From assembly GCA_963770315.1 (NCBI GenBank), contig CAVYPC010000001.1:1-64000 (forward strand): a DNA stretch of 64,000 nt, given 5' to 3'. The position numbers and the translations under genes were made by a program. The notes under the pieces were generated by a model that ran no database searches, was not told the DNA's origin, and saw only the letters and a list, made by a program, of their open reading frames with translations. Shown piece by piece: positions 23,562 to 32,616 of the stretch. Each line of letters opens with the position of its first letter. Position 1 is the first letter of the stretch. Source of the stretch: VRUE01 sp963770315. Its GTDB lineage: Bacteria; Actinomycetota; Thermoleophilia; Solirubrobacterales; 70-9.

Positions 23562-24863
23562 ATGAGGCGGATCGGGCTGAGGCTCTGGCTGGTCGGCGCA
23601 TTCGTGGCGGTGACTCTGCTCACCGCCGGGGTCGTCTACGCGTTCGGCGATCGGCCGCGGGCCGTGCTCGGCGCGATCGCACTCGGCGTCCTCGCCGGCT
23701 TCCTGATCGCCGTCGGCACCTCCCACCGGGTGACCCGCCTCTCGCGCGCCGCCGGCGAGCTCGCGGCGGGCGACTTCGACGTGCAGCTGGACGTGGGCGG
23801 CCGCGACGAGATCGGCGACCTCGCCCGCGCCCTCGACTCGATGCGCGCCTCGCTGAAGGAGAGTGTCGGCGTCCTCACCGCCGACCGCAACAAGCTGCAG
23901 GCGATCTTCGACGGCCTCACCGACGCGGTGATCGTGGTCGACGCGGACGGCGCCCTGCGCTTCTCCAACCGCGCGGCGGCGAAACTGCTCGACCCCCTCG
24001 GCCGCCCGCCCGAGTCGATAAGACCGCACTTGGCCCGCGCCGCCAGCGTCGGCTTCGTCGCCCACCCGGCGCTGCGGATCGGCGATCGCGCCTACGCGAT
24101 GAGCGCCCGCTCGCTGCCCAAGGAGCGCGCCGTGCTGGTCGTCGCCCGCGATCGCACCGACGAGATGCGCCGCGAGCTGGCCGAAGCCGACTTCATCTCC
24201 AACGCCGCGCACGAGCTGCGCAACCCGCTCGCCGGCATCTCCAGCGCGATCGAGGTTCTGCAGGAGGGCGCCAAGGACGATCCCAACGCGCTCGACCACT
24301 TCCTCGGCCGGCTCGCCGAGGACGCCGAGCGGATGAACCGCCTCACCCGCTCGCTGCTCACCCTGGCCCGGGTTGAGTCGCTGGGCGCGGGGGAGGCCGA
24401 GGAGGTCGACGTCGCCGCCGCGATCCGCGACACGGTCGCCGCGGTCGAGACCCCGCGGCACATCGAGCTGGCGACCGAGATCGAGCCCGATCTCGCCGCC
24501 AAGGGAGACCCAACCCTTCTGCGCCAGGTGATGGTCGGCCTGCTCACCAATGCCTTCAAGCACACGCCACTGCCCGGGCGCGTTACCGTTCGCGGCCGCC
24601 GCGACGGCGAGAAAGAGGTGGTGCTCGAGGTGATCGACACGGGACCAGGAATTCCAGAGGCGGAGATAGAGCGCGTTTTCGAGCGCTTCTACCGTCGCGA
24701 CGAGTCGCGCAAGCAGGAAGGCTTCGGCCTCGGTCTGGCGATCGCCCGGCGCATGGTGAGCGTCATGGGCGGCGAGATCGGCGCCCGCTCGGTCGAGGGC
24801 GAGGGCAGCACCTTCTGGGTTCGCCTCCCGGTCGCCCAGCCCAGCCCGACCCCGGTTGCATGA
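23562..24863 (+). CDS. Membrane sensor histidine kinase
   Basis: A 433-residue kinase. Two N-terminal helices (about 8-28 and 36-54) with almost no loop between them mean little or no extracytoplasmic sensor, so the signal may be membrane- or cytoplasm-derived. A HAMP domain (THRVTRLSRAAGELAAGDFDV), a PAS-like domain (KLQAIFDGLTDAVIVVDADG), the phosphoacceptor helix with AAHELRNPLAG, and a HATPase domain with the N-box HNAFKH-like TNAFKHTP, DTGPGIP and FGLGLAIARRMV follow. The response regulator gene follows 16 bp later. Confidence 0.93.
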   Translation: MRRIGLRLWLVGAFVAVTLLTAGVVYAFGDRPRAVLGAIALGVLAGFLIAVGTSHRVTRLSRAAGELAAGDFDVQLDVGGRDEIGDLARALDSMRASLKESVGVLTADRNKLQAIFDGLTDAVIVVDADGALRFSNRAAAKLLDPLGRPPESIRPHLARAASVGFVAHPALRIGDRAYAMSARSLPKERAVLVVARDRTDEMRRELAEADFISNAAHELRNPLAGISSAIEVLQEGAKDDPNALDHFLGRLAEDAERMNRLTRSLLTLARVESLGAGEAEEVDVAAAIRDTVAAVETPRHIELATEIEPDLAAKGDPTLLRQVMVGLLTNAFKHTPLPGRVTVRGRRDGEKEVVLEVIDTGPGIPEAEIERVFERFYRRDESRKQEGFGLGLAIARRMVSVMGGEIGARSVEGEGSTFWVRLPVAQPSPTPVA

Positions 24864-24879
24864 GGAGAGCGAGCGACAG

Positions 24880-25584
<705 letters not shown>

Positions 25585-25597
25585 ATAGGCTCTGTAT

Positions 25598-25795
25598 ATG
25601 GACCGCAGCCCAAGCTCAGACGAGGCCGCGGCGATCGCCGCGGCGATCGCCCGGTTTGAGGCCGAGACGGCGCCGCTGGAGGCAACGGCCGGGGATGCGG
25701 TCGGCCCGTGGCAGCGGGCTGCGCTGGTCGAGGGGGTCGGCGCGAAGGGCGTCGTCCAGAAGCACCTAGAAGGAGGATTCGAATGGCTGTCGTGA
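25598..25795 (+). CDS. Small hypothetical protein upstream of dodecin
   Basis: A 65-residue protein, function not recognised. It has an alanine-rich helix (EAAAIAAAIARFEAE), a short linker, then PWQRAALVEGVGAKG. The Trp-Arg-Ala-Ala-Leu pattern recalls the small accessory subunits of acyl-CoA carboxylases, but too weakly for a call. G/C-rich third positions support coding. Its 3' end overlaps the dodecin start by 13 bp and contains the dodecin ribosome-binding site, so the pair are coupled. Confidence 0.5.
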   Translation: MDRSPSSDEAAAIAAAIARFEAETAPLEATAGDAVGPWQRAALVEGVGAKGVVQKHLEGGFEWLS

Positions 25796-25992
25796 AGATC
25801 ATCGAGCTGGTCGGCAGCTCGAAGACGTCCACCGACGACGCGGCGAAACAGGCGCTCGCCCAAGCGCAGGGCACGCTGCGAAACGTACGCGCGGTCGACA
25901 TCGTCTCGACCGGGATCCGGGGCGAGAACTTGGACGAGTACCGCGCCCACGTGCGGGTTGCCTTCCTGGTCGAGGGGACCGAGGTCGATTGA
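25783..25992 (+). CDS. Dodecin family flavin-binding protein
   Basis: A 69-residue protein, the full dodecin length. VVKIIELVGSSKTSTDDAAKQAL and the C-terminal EYRAHVRVAFLVEG match dodecins, which assemble as hollow dodecamers that bind flavin (or CoA) for storage and protection. The central tryptophan that stacks on flavin in archaeal dodecin is not seen (region RNVRAVDIVSTGIR), as in some bacterial members. A good Shine-Dalgarno (AAGGAGGA) precedes the ATG at 25783. The stop overlaps the rhodanese start by one base. Confidence 0.9.
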   Translation: MAVVKIIELVGSSKTSTDDAAKQALAQAQGTLRNVRAVDIVSTGIRGENLDEYRAHVRVAFLVEGTEVD

Positions 25993-26378
25993 TGAGCGAC
26001 GAGCCGAGGGAAATCTCCCGCGACGAGGCGCAGAAGCTGATCGAGAATGGCGCGCAGCTGGTCGACGTGCGCGCCGATCACGAGTGGGAGGCCGGCCGCA
26101 TCGCCGGCGCCACCCATGTGCCACTTGCCGAGCTGGCCGAGCGGACCGGGGAGATCGACCCGGAACGACCCGTCATCCTCTATTGCCGCGGCGGCACCCG
26201 CTCGACGATGGCGACCGACGCGCTCGCCCACGCTGGCTTCGACGCGGCGAAGCTCGGCGAGGGGATCGTCGGCTGGGACGAGGCGGGCCTGCCGCTTGAG
26301 CCCGAGGACGGCTACGTCGCCGAGTCGGGCGAAGCCGCATCGATCCTCCAGGCACGCAAGAAAGCCGCCCAGGGCTGA
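25992..26378 (+). CDS. Rhodanese-like domain protein
   Basis: A 128-residue single-domain rhodanese. The entry motif is AQLVDVRADHEWEAGRIAGATHVPL. The active-site loop is YCRGGTRST with the persulfide cysteine in its second position. These proteins transfer sulfane sulfur to thiol acceptors. TGATG overlap with dodecin indicates coupling. The C-terminal 25 residues (GEAASILQARKKAAQG) form an extra helix. It lies 400 bp before the sulfur assimilation operon. Confidence 0.92.
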   Translation: MSDEPREISRDEAQKLIENGAQLVDVRADHEWEAGRIAGATHVPLAELAERTGEIDPERPVILYCRGGTRSTMATDALAHAGFDAAKLGEGIVGWDEAGLPLEPEDGYVAESGEAASILQARKKAAQG

Positions 26379-26470
26379 ATCGGCCGGCGGGGCTGAGTTG
26401 ACCCCATCTCGTCGCAGAAGATTTTCAATCTGCGCACCACTCGTGACAGCGAAGCTTTTAGGGTGCAATC

Positions 26471-26749
26471 ATGCACCTGATGAGAGAGAGTTGGACCGAT
26501 GCGCGCCTGGACGACTTCGTCGTCCAGGTCGACAAGCGATTCGACGGTGTCGACAAGCGATTCGACGGTGTCGACAAGCGATTCGACGCGATGGACAGGC
26601 GATTCGACCGGGTCGACAAGCGCCTCGATGGAATCGAGGCAGACCTGAAGGGGATGCAGCGGGCGATGATCCAGGCCGCGATTGCCTTGACCTCGGCTTT
26701 CATCGCCGGATTTGCAGCCATGATCGCCCTCATCGCAACCCAGCTCTGA
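26471..26749 (+). CDS. Small coiled-coil membrane protein with 7-residue repeats
   Basis: A 92-residue protein. Residues 20-54 contain five heptads of the type V-D-K-R-F-D-G, encoded by five 21 bp units at 26528-26632, the first two identical in DNA. This makes an amphipathic helix of alternating Lys/Arg and Asp. A C-terminal hydrophobic helix (IALTSAFIAGFAAMIALIA) anchors it in the membrane. The layout resembles phage hemolysin-XhlA-like or DUF1640-like proteins. A possible promoter with TTGACC lies at 26398. No function is assigned. Confidence 0.65.
   Translation: MHLMRESWTDARLDDFVVQVDKRFDGVDKRFDGVDKRFDAMDRRFDRVDKRLDGIEADLKGMQRAMIQAAIALTSAFIAGFAAMIALIATQL
26528..26632 (+). repeat. Five 21 bp coding repeats
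   Basis: Units at 26528, 26549, 26570, 26591 and 26612. Units one and two are identical (GTCGACAAGCGATTCGACGG plus T), the third differs in the last two bases, and the fourth and fifth are more diverged. The repeat is in frame and encodes a heptad, so slippage would change the length of the coiled coil without breaking the frame. Confidence 0.85.
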
Positions 26750-26792
26750 GCTAAATACCCTAATCCCTGTCAGGTTTTGCTATTTTCCTGGC

Positions 26793-28625
26793 ATGGAGGT
26801 CGTCGTCGATCAGGACAAGCAGCAGCGCGGCAAGGGTCGTACCGGCACGCTCGAGAACCCGGAGACCTACGAGAACGTCCCGGGTCACATCATCCCGATC
26901 ATCGAGCGGGAGTTCGACGACTTCGATACCGAAGCCGAGCAGTTCCTCTCCGGCAAGCTCGCCGAAGAGCAGTTCATCGGCTTCCGCCTCAAACAGGGCG
27001 TCTACGGGCAGCGTCAGCCCGACGTGCAGATGGTCCGCGTGAAGCTCCCCTTCGGCGGCGTCACGCCGGAGCAGATGGAGGCCTTCGGCAGCGTGGTCGA
27101 GAAATACGCGCCGCTCAACAAGGGCCACATCACGACCCGCCAGAACATCCAGATCCACCACGTGCCGCTGCGCGACATGGAGTCGTTGATCCGCGAGATT
27201 TCCCCAACCGGGCTCTCCTCGCGGGAGGGTTGCGGCAACACGATGCGCAACGTCACCGGCGACCCCTGGGCCGGCATCGCCGCCGACGAGGTCTTCGACC
27301 CGACGCCCTACGCCGGCGCCTACGTCCGCTACTTCGTCCGTCACCCGACGACGCAGCTGATGCCGCGCAAGATCAAGACCTCCTTCACCGGCTCCGCCGA
27401 GGACCGCGCGATCAGCGGCATCCACGACATCGCCTTCCTGGCCCGCGAAAGGGACGGGGTCAAGGGGTTCGAGATCCGGGTCGGCGGCGGCACCTCGATC
27501 ATGGCCCGCGTCGCCCCGACCCTCTACGAGTTCGTCGAGGCCGACAACGGCGACTACATGAAGGTCGCCGAGGCGGCGCTGCGGATCTTCGACCGCCAGG
27601 AGTGGCTGCGCGTCAACCGCGCCCGCGCCCGGATCAAGGTCCTGGTCGACAAGATCGGCATCGACGCCTTCCGCGAGCAGGTCGACGCGGAGCTGGAGGG
27701 CGATTGGGTCGAGGAGCGCGACTTCGACGTCGAGCGCCTGCGCTTCGACGACGACGAGGAGGAGAAGGCCCCCGACGCCCCGGCCGCGGCCGCCTCCCCC
27801 AACGGCGACCGCAGCGAGTTCGACCGCTTCCTCCAGGGCAACGTGCAGCCCCAGCGCCAGGAGGGCTTCGCCTCGGTCGAGGTGAAGATCGAGCGCGGCG
27901 ACCTCACCCCCGAGCAGTTCCGCGGCCTGGCGGCGGTCATGCGCGAGTTCACCGGCGGCTACGCGCGCAGCACCGTGCAGCAGAACCTGGTCCTGCGCTG
28001 GGTCCGCGACGAGGCGCTCTACGAGGTCTGGCAGCGCCTCGCCGAGCTCGGCCTCGCCGAGGCCGGCGCCCGCGAGATCACCGACGTCGTCAGCTGCCCC
28101 GGCACCGACAGCTGCAAACTCGGGATCACTAGCTCGATGGGGCTCAACCGGGCGATCAAGCAGCGGGTCGAGGAGATGGAGATTTCCGACGAGCTGACCC
28201 GCAAGATCCACATCAAGATGAGCGGTTGCCCGAACGGCTGCAGCCAGCACCACATCGCCAACATCGGCTTCTACGGCGCCTCACTGAAAGTAGGCGGACG
28301 GCAGCTGCCCGCCTACATCCCGCACATCGGCGGCAACTACGAGGGCGGTGAGGTGATCTTCGGCACGCGGCTGAAATCGCGACTGCCGGCCAAACGCGTC
28401 CCCGAGGCTGTGCAGCGCTGGATCGAGCTGTACGAGGCCGAGCGTGCCGAGGGGGAGGAGTTCAACGCCTTCGCCGAGCGGGTCGGCGCCGAGCGCTTCG
28501 AAGCGGCGGTCAAGGAGCTGACCATGCCGTCCGAGTTCAGCCTCGAGACGATGCAGCAGTTCATCGATTGGAACCGCTCCAGCCCCTACAAGGTGGAGCG
28601 GGGCGAGGGCGAGTGCGCGATATGA
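26793..28625 (+). CDS. Assimilatory ferredoxin-dependent sulfite/nitrite reductase
   Basis: A 610-residue siroheme/[4Fe-4S] enzyme with two duplicated ferredoxin-like halves. Cys435, Cys441, Cys479 and Cys483 (CPGTDSC and GCPNGC) ligate the cluster and siroheme. An earlier arginine-rich siroheme-contact region is KGHITTRQNIQIHH. The following cysH, sat and cysC genes make sulfite the more likely substrate than nitrite. The start overlaps cysH by ATGA. A weak -10 (TATTTT, 26781-26786) just before the ATG suggests a nearly leaderless transcript. An acidic linker around residues 320-345 separates the halves. Confidence 0.9.
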   Translation: MEVVVDQDKQQRGKGRTGTLENPETYENVPGHIIPIIEREFDDFDTEAEQFLSGKLAEEQFIGFRLKQGVYGQRQPDVQMVRVKLPFGGVTPEQMEAFGSVVEKYAPLNKGHITTRQNIQIHHVPLRDMESLIREISPTGLSSREGCGNTMRNVTGDPWAGIAADEVFDPTPYAGAYVRYFVRHPTTQLMPRKIKTSFTGSAEDRAISGIHDIAFLARERDGVKGFEIRVGGGTSIMARVAPTLYEFVEADNGDYMKVAEAALRIFDRQEWLRVNRARARIKVLVDKIGIDAFREQVDAELEGDWVEERDFDVERLRFDDDEEEKAPDAPAAAASPNGDRSEFDRFLQGNVQPQRQEGFASVEVKIERGDLTPEQFRGLAAVMREFTGGYARSTVQQNLVLRWVRDEALYEVWQRLAELGLAEAGAREITDVVSCPGTDSCKLGITSSMGLNRAIKQRVEEMEISDELTRKIHIKMSGCPNGCSQHHIANIGFYGASLKVGGRQLPAYIPHIGGNYEGGEVIFGTRLKSRLPAKRVPEAVQRWIELYEAERAEGEEFNAFAERVGAERFEAAVKELTMPSEFSLETMQQFIDWNRSSPYKVERGEGECAI

Positions 28626-29320
28626 GCCCCGTGGCCGCCACAACGCCTGAGATCGACGCCGAGGAGGTCGCCGCGCGCCTCGAGGAGCGCTCCGCGCCCG
28701 AGGCGATCGAGTGGATGTTCGAGACCTTCGGCCAGAGCCACTACATCGCCTGCTCGTTCCAGAAAACGAGCGCGGTGACCGCTCACCTGGCCAGCCAGAT
28801 CAACTCCGACGCGCGCTTCTTCTACCTCGACACGGACGTGCTCTTCCCGGAGACGTACGAGACCCGCGACAGGCTCGCCGAGCACCTCGGGGTTGAGTTC
28901 GACCGCTTCCACAACCTGACCCTCGCCGAGCAGGCCGCCAAGTACGGCGACGAGCTCTGGAAGAGCAACCCGGACGCCTGCTGCGGCCTGCGCAAGGTCG
29001 AGCCGATGCGCCGGGCGCTGTCTTCCGTAGACTGCTGGCTCGCCGGCGTCCGCCGTGAGGACTCGACGAGTCGCGCCAAGACCCCGAAGTTCACCTGGGA
29101 CAAGCGATTCGAGCTGTGGAAGCTGAACCCGATCGCGGACTGGTCCGAGCGCGACGTCTGGAACTACATCCGTGAGCACCACCTCCCGTACAACCCGCTC
29201 CACGATCAGGGCTACCCCTCGATCGGCTGCACCCATTGCACCAAGCCGGTCGGGCCGGGCGGCTCGCCCCGCGCCGGGCGCTGGGCGGGTCTCGAAAAGA
29301 CCGAGTGCGGGATCAACTGA
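28622..29320 (+). CDS. cysH: Adenylylsulfate (APS) reductase, assimilatory
   Basis: A 232-residue enzyme reducing activated sulfate to sulfite. Cys120-Cys121 and Cys203-x2-Cys206 are the four [4Fe-4S] ligands that separate APS reductases from the cluster-free PAPS enzymes. The redox cysteine is Cys229 in the C-terminal ECGIN. The substrate loop is ACSFQKTSAVTAH. It overlaps the preceding gene by 4 bp (ATGA), giving sulfite directly to the downstream reductase. Confidence 0.93.
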   Translation: MSPVAATTPEIDAEEVAARLEERSAPEAIEWMFETFGQSHYIACSFQKTSAVTAHLASQINSDARFFYLDTDVLFPETYETRDRLAEHLGVEFDRFHNLTLAEQAAKYGDELWKSNPDACCGLRKVEPMRRALSSVDCWLAGVRREDSTSRAKTPKFTWDKRFELWKLNPIADWSERDVWNYIREHHLPYNPLHDQGYPSIGCTHCTKPVGPGGSPRAGRWAGLEKTECGIN

Positions 29321-29390
29321 GCCGGCTTTTCAGGTGCCCGGCAACGTCTTCTAAACATCCTTTCCCCGAACGATTGGTGAGATCCCCCGC

Positions 29391-30467
29391 ATGAGCGACA
29401 CGATGACCGAGCTTTCCCTGACCCTCGACGAGCGCCACACCGCCGACTTCGAGATGATCGCCAACGGCGGCTTCGCCCCGCTGGAGGGCTTCCAGGGCTC
29501 CGCCGACTGGGAGCGCGTCTGCGAGGAGATGCGCACCGCCGAGGGCGAGTACTGGCCGATCCCGATCACCCTGGCAACCGAGCTTGAGTGCGAGGTAGGC
29601 GACACGGTCGCCCTCGCAAGCGACGAAGGCAAGCCACTCGGCCAGATCAAGGTCACCGAGATATGGCAGCGCGACGCAAAGAGCGAGGCCGAGCGCGTCT
29701 ACGGCACCGCCGACGGGGCCCACCCCGGCGTCGCCGCGATCTATGAGGAGCCAAGCCGCTGCATCGCCGGCCCGATCTCAGTCGACGCCCTCCCCGATCA
29801 CGAGGAGGCCTTCATGCGCCGCTACAAGACCCCGGCCGAGCACAAAGCCGACTTCAAGGCGCGCGGCTGGAAGAAGATCGTCGCCTTCCAGACCAGAAAC
29901 CCGATCCACCGCGCCCACGAGTACCTGACCAAGGCCGCGCTTGAGACCTGCGACGGCCTCTTCATCCAGCCCCTGATCGGCAAGACCAAGGCCGGCGACA
30001 TCCCCGCCGACGTGCGCATGCGCTGCTATGAGGTGCTGATGGACAACTACTACCCCCTAGACCGGGTCGTCTTGGGGGTAAAGCCGGCGAAGATGCACTA
30101 CGCCGGCCCCCGCGAGGCCGTCCTGCACGCGATCGTCCGCCGCAACTACGGCGCCACCCACTTCATCGTCGGCCGCGATCACGCCGGTGCGGGGGACTAC
30201 TACGGCACCTATGACGCGCAGAAGATTTTCGAGACGATCGACATCGACGAGCTCGGCATCGAGCCGCTGATGTTCGAGCACACCTTCTGGTGCAACGACT
30301 GTGAGGGTCTTGCCTCGGGCAAGACCTGCCCCCACGATTCTGAGGCGCACCTCTTCCTCTCCGGGACCAAGGTCCGCGAGATGCTCGGCAAGGGCGAACG
30401 CCCGCCGCACGAGTTCTCCCGCGATGAGGTCGCCGACATCCTGATCGACGCCTACAAGGAGGACTGA
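29391..30467 (+). CDS. sat: Sulfate adenylyltransferase (ATP sulfurylase)
   Basis: A 358-residue ATP sulfurylase of the monomeric Sat type. The nucleotide-binding motif QTRNPIHRAHEYL and the GRDHAGAGDYYG motif are both present. It forms APS from ATP and sulfate. A C-terminal C-x2-C...C segment (CNDCEGLASGKTC) suggests bound zinc, as in some thermophile enzymes. The gene follows cysH after 70 bp and precedes cysC by 7 bp. The 70 bp gap has only a weak 5 bp hairpin. Confidence 0.94.
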   Translation: MSDTMTELSLTLDERHTADFEMIANGGFAPLEGFQGSADWERVCEEMRTAEGEYWPIPITLATELECEVGDTVALASDEGKPLGQIKVTEIWQRDAKSEAERVYGTADGAHPGVAAIYEEPSRCIAGPISVDALPDHEEAFMRRYKTPAEHKADFKARGWKKIVAFQTRNPIHRAHEYLTKAALETCDGLFIQPLIGKTKAGDIPADVRMRCYEVLMDNYYPLDRVVLGVKPAKMHYAGPREAVLHAIVRRNYGATHFIVGRDHAGAGDYYGTYDAQKIFETIDIDELGIEPLMFEHTFWCNDCEGLASGKTCPHDSEAHLFLSGTKVREMLGKGERPPHEFSRDEVADILIDAYKED

Positions 30468-30474
30468 CGTAACG

Positions 30475-31029
30475 ATGGCTGGCGAGAAAGGCTTCACCCT
30501 CTGGTTCACCGGGCTCTCCGGTGCCGGCAAGACGACGATCTCAGAGATCCTCGAGACCCAGCTGCGCGAGCGCGGCTCAAAGCTCGAGATCCTCGACGGC
30601 GACATCGTCCGCGAAAACCTCTCCAAGGGGCTCGGCTTCTCCAAAGAGGACCGCGACACCAACATCCGCCGCATCGCCTTCGTCGCCGACCTGCTCAGCC
30701 GCAACGGCGTGCCGGTGATCACCGCCGCGATCTCCCCCTACGCCGAGATCCGCGACGAGGCGCACGCGCTGATGGGCGAGCGCTTCATCGAGGTCTACGT
30801 CAAGGCCTCGGTGGATACCTGCGCCGAGCGCGACGTCAAGGGCCTCTACGCCAAAGCCTTCGCCGGGGAGATCAAGGAATTCACCGGCGTCTCGGACCCC
30901 TACGAGGTCCCCGAGAGCCCCGACGTGGTCTGCGACACCGAAGGCGAAAGCGCCGAGGAGTCGGCACAGAAGCTGATCGAGTACCTCGAGTCGCGGGATT
31001 TGATCCCCGCTGCTGCTGTCACTGCCTAG
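30475..31029 (+). CDS. cysC: Adenylylsulfate kinase (APS kinase)
   Basis: A 184-residue kinase that phosphorylates APS to PAPS. The P-loop is GLSGAGKTT (residues 13-21), DGD at 41-43 binds substrate, and the lid has NIRRIAFVADLLSRNG and GLYAKAFAGEIKEFTG. Because the cysH here is of the APS-using type, PAPS is not needed for reduction; the kinase more likely feeds sulfation, or buffers APS. Last gene of the sulfur operon. Confidence 0.93.
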   Translation: MAGEKGFTLWFTGLSGAGKTTISEILETQLRERGSKLEILDGDIVRENLSKGLGFSKEDRDTNIRRIAFVADLLSRNGVPVITAAISPYAEIRDEAHALMGERFIEVYVKASVDTCAERDVKGLYAKAFAGEIKEFTGVSDPYEVPESPDVVCDTEGESAEESAQKLIEYLESRDLIPAAAVTA

Positions 31030-31045
31030 GTACGAGGCGCCTCCC

Positions 31046-31073
31046 TTGACGGATGCGCTCGGTTCCCTAACCT
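31046..31073 (+). promoter_or_regulatory. Candidate promoter for the NHL-repeat gene (leaderless)
   Basis: TTGACG (31046-31051) and TAACCT (31068-31073) are 16 bp apart. The expected start of transcription coincides with the ATG at 31081, so the message would be leaderless, which is frequent in actinobacteria. A TTG directly before the ATG could also serve. Confidence 0.45.
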
Positions 31074-31080
31074 GCGGTTG

Positions 31081-32616
31081 ATGCAGCTGGGATTGCGATT
31101 CGCGGGGCTTCTGGTGGTTCTGGCGCTGGTGTTTCCCGGGAGCGCTCTTGGGTTCGGGCCGCTTTCCAGCGTTGGGTCCGAAGGCGAAGGTGCTGGCCAG
31201 CTCAGGGATCCGCGGGGGATCGCGGTTGCGGCCGACGGCACCCTCTTCGTCGCCGACCATGGGAACGATCGGGTGGCGGTCTTCTCGCCCGGCGGCGGGT
31301 TCCGGGCGTTCGGCTCACAACTCGCCGATCCCACCGATGTCGCCGTCGATCCCCAGTTCGGCCGCGTCTACGTTGCCGACGACGGCAACAACCGGGTCGA
31401 TGTCTTTGCCGCCAGCGGCGAATTCCTCTACGCCTTCGGCAAGGACGTCAACCCGCTCAACGGCAGCGATCGCTGCACGGCTGCCTCGGGCTGTCAGGCC
31501 GGGACGCCGAACGGCGAAGCCGGCGCGTTGATCGAACCGACCGGCGTCGCGGTCGGTGGCGCCAGCGTCTATGTCGCCGACCCGCAGAGCCAGCGGATCG
31601 ACGTCTACGACCTGGCCGGCCTCTTCCTCTTTGCCTTCGGCAACGAAGTGAGCCCCTCCGGCGGGTCCACCTGCACCCCGGCGACCGGATGCGTGCTGGG
31701 CGCCCCGGGCGTGACCGCTGGCGCGATGAGCGAACCGTACGACGTTACGCCGACCTCATCCGGCGGTCTCGCGGTGACCGACAGCGCGAACTTTCGCGTC
31801 GACGTCTTCTCGGCCGCCGGCCTCTTCCTCTACGCCTTCGGCAAGGACGTCAACCCACTCGACGACAGCGATCGCTGCACGGTCGCCACGGGCTGCCAGG
31901 CGGGCGATGATGACGACGCGGCGGGAGCCTTCAGCCGCCCGACGGCGATTCTCAGCGATGGGCACGGGGACCTCTTCGTCGCCGATAGAGACAACAGCCG
32001 AGTCGCCCAATTCGCGCTCGAAGGGACCTTCGAGCGGGCCTTCGGCGAGGGTGTCCGCAACGGCGGCCTGGTGTTCCAGACCTGCACCCAGGCCAGCGGT
32101 TGCCTCGCCGGCAAAGCGAGCAACCTGGCCGGCTCGATCGCGAACCCCTACGGCGTAGCCGGCGATTGCCAGGGTGCCGTCTACGTCTCGGAGCACAGCA
32201 GCGCTCCCGGCTGGACCCGCGTCGAGCGCTTCGGCGAAGCGGGTACCGCGCCGCCGCCGTGCGTCGGCGCGCTGCCAACCCCGCCGCCGATCGAAGCGCC
32301 GGCCGCGAAGCCGCCGTCGAACAGGTTCCGCTTTGCCGGCCTGGTGAAGAACCGCGCTAACGGCTCGGCCGTGCTCTACGTGCGCGTGCCCGGACCGGGC
32401 AGGGTGTTCCTCTTTGGCAGGGGTGTTCGCCGGCTGGCGCGGGGGGCGCCGCGGGCAAAGGTAGTCAGGCTGCCCGTCAGGCCCAAGATTCCCCTGAAGC
32501 GCTTCCTGAAGGAGCACGGCAAGGGCAGGATCCGGGTCGAGGTCACCTTTGCCCCGGTCGGCAACGTCCCGCGCACGCTCGAAAAAGTGATCGTCTTACG
32601 ACGGCATCGGTCCTAG
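31081..32616 (+). CDS. Secreted NHL-repeat beta-propeller protein
   Basis: A 511-residue protein with a signal peptide (FAGLLVVLALVFPGSALG). Repeats of the form DPRGIAVAADGTLFVADHGNDRVAVFS run to about residue 380 and build a propeller. Between blades are four Cys loops of the form C-T-x-A-[ST]-G-C (CTAASGC, CTPATGC, CTVATGC, CTQASGC), probably disulfide-closed. A proline-rich linker leads to a basic C-terminal domain (RVFLFGRGVRRLARGAPRAK). Function unknown; such proteins are common in Thermoleophilia. Convergent 21 bp overlap with the PHP gene. Confidence 0.8.
   Translation: MQLGLRFAGLLVVLALVFPGSALGFGPLSSVGSEGEGAGQLRDPRGIAVAADGTLFVADHGNDRVAVFSPGGGFRAFGSQLADPTDVAVDPQFGRVYVADDGNNRVDVFAASGEFLYAFGKDVNPLNGSDRCTAASGCQAGTPNGEAGALIEPTGVAVGGASVYVADPQSQRIDVYDLAGLFLFAFGNEVSPSGGSTCTPATGCVLGAPGVTAGAMSEPYDVTPTSSGGLAVTDSANFRVDVFSAAGLFLYAFGKDVNPLDDSDRCTVATGCQAGDDDDAAGAFSRPTAILSDGHGDLFVADRDNSRVAQFALEGTFERAFGEGVRNGGLVFQTCTQASGCLAGKASNLAGSIANPYGVAGDCQGAVYVSEHSSAPGWTRVERFGEAGTAPPPCVGALPTPPPIEAPAAKPPSNRFRFAGLVKNRANGSAVLYVRVPGPGRVFLFGRGVRRLARGAPRAKVVRLPVRPKIPLKRFLKEHGKGRIRVEVTFAPVGNVPRTLEKVIVLRRHRS

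Noticed and set aside
26528..26632. CRISPR-like direct repeats
   Set aside because: The 21 bp units are contiguous with no spacers and lie in frame in a coding sequence.
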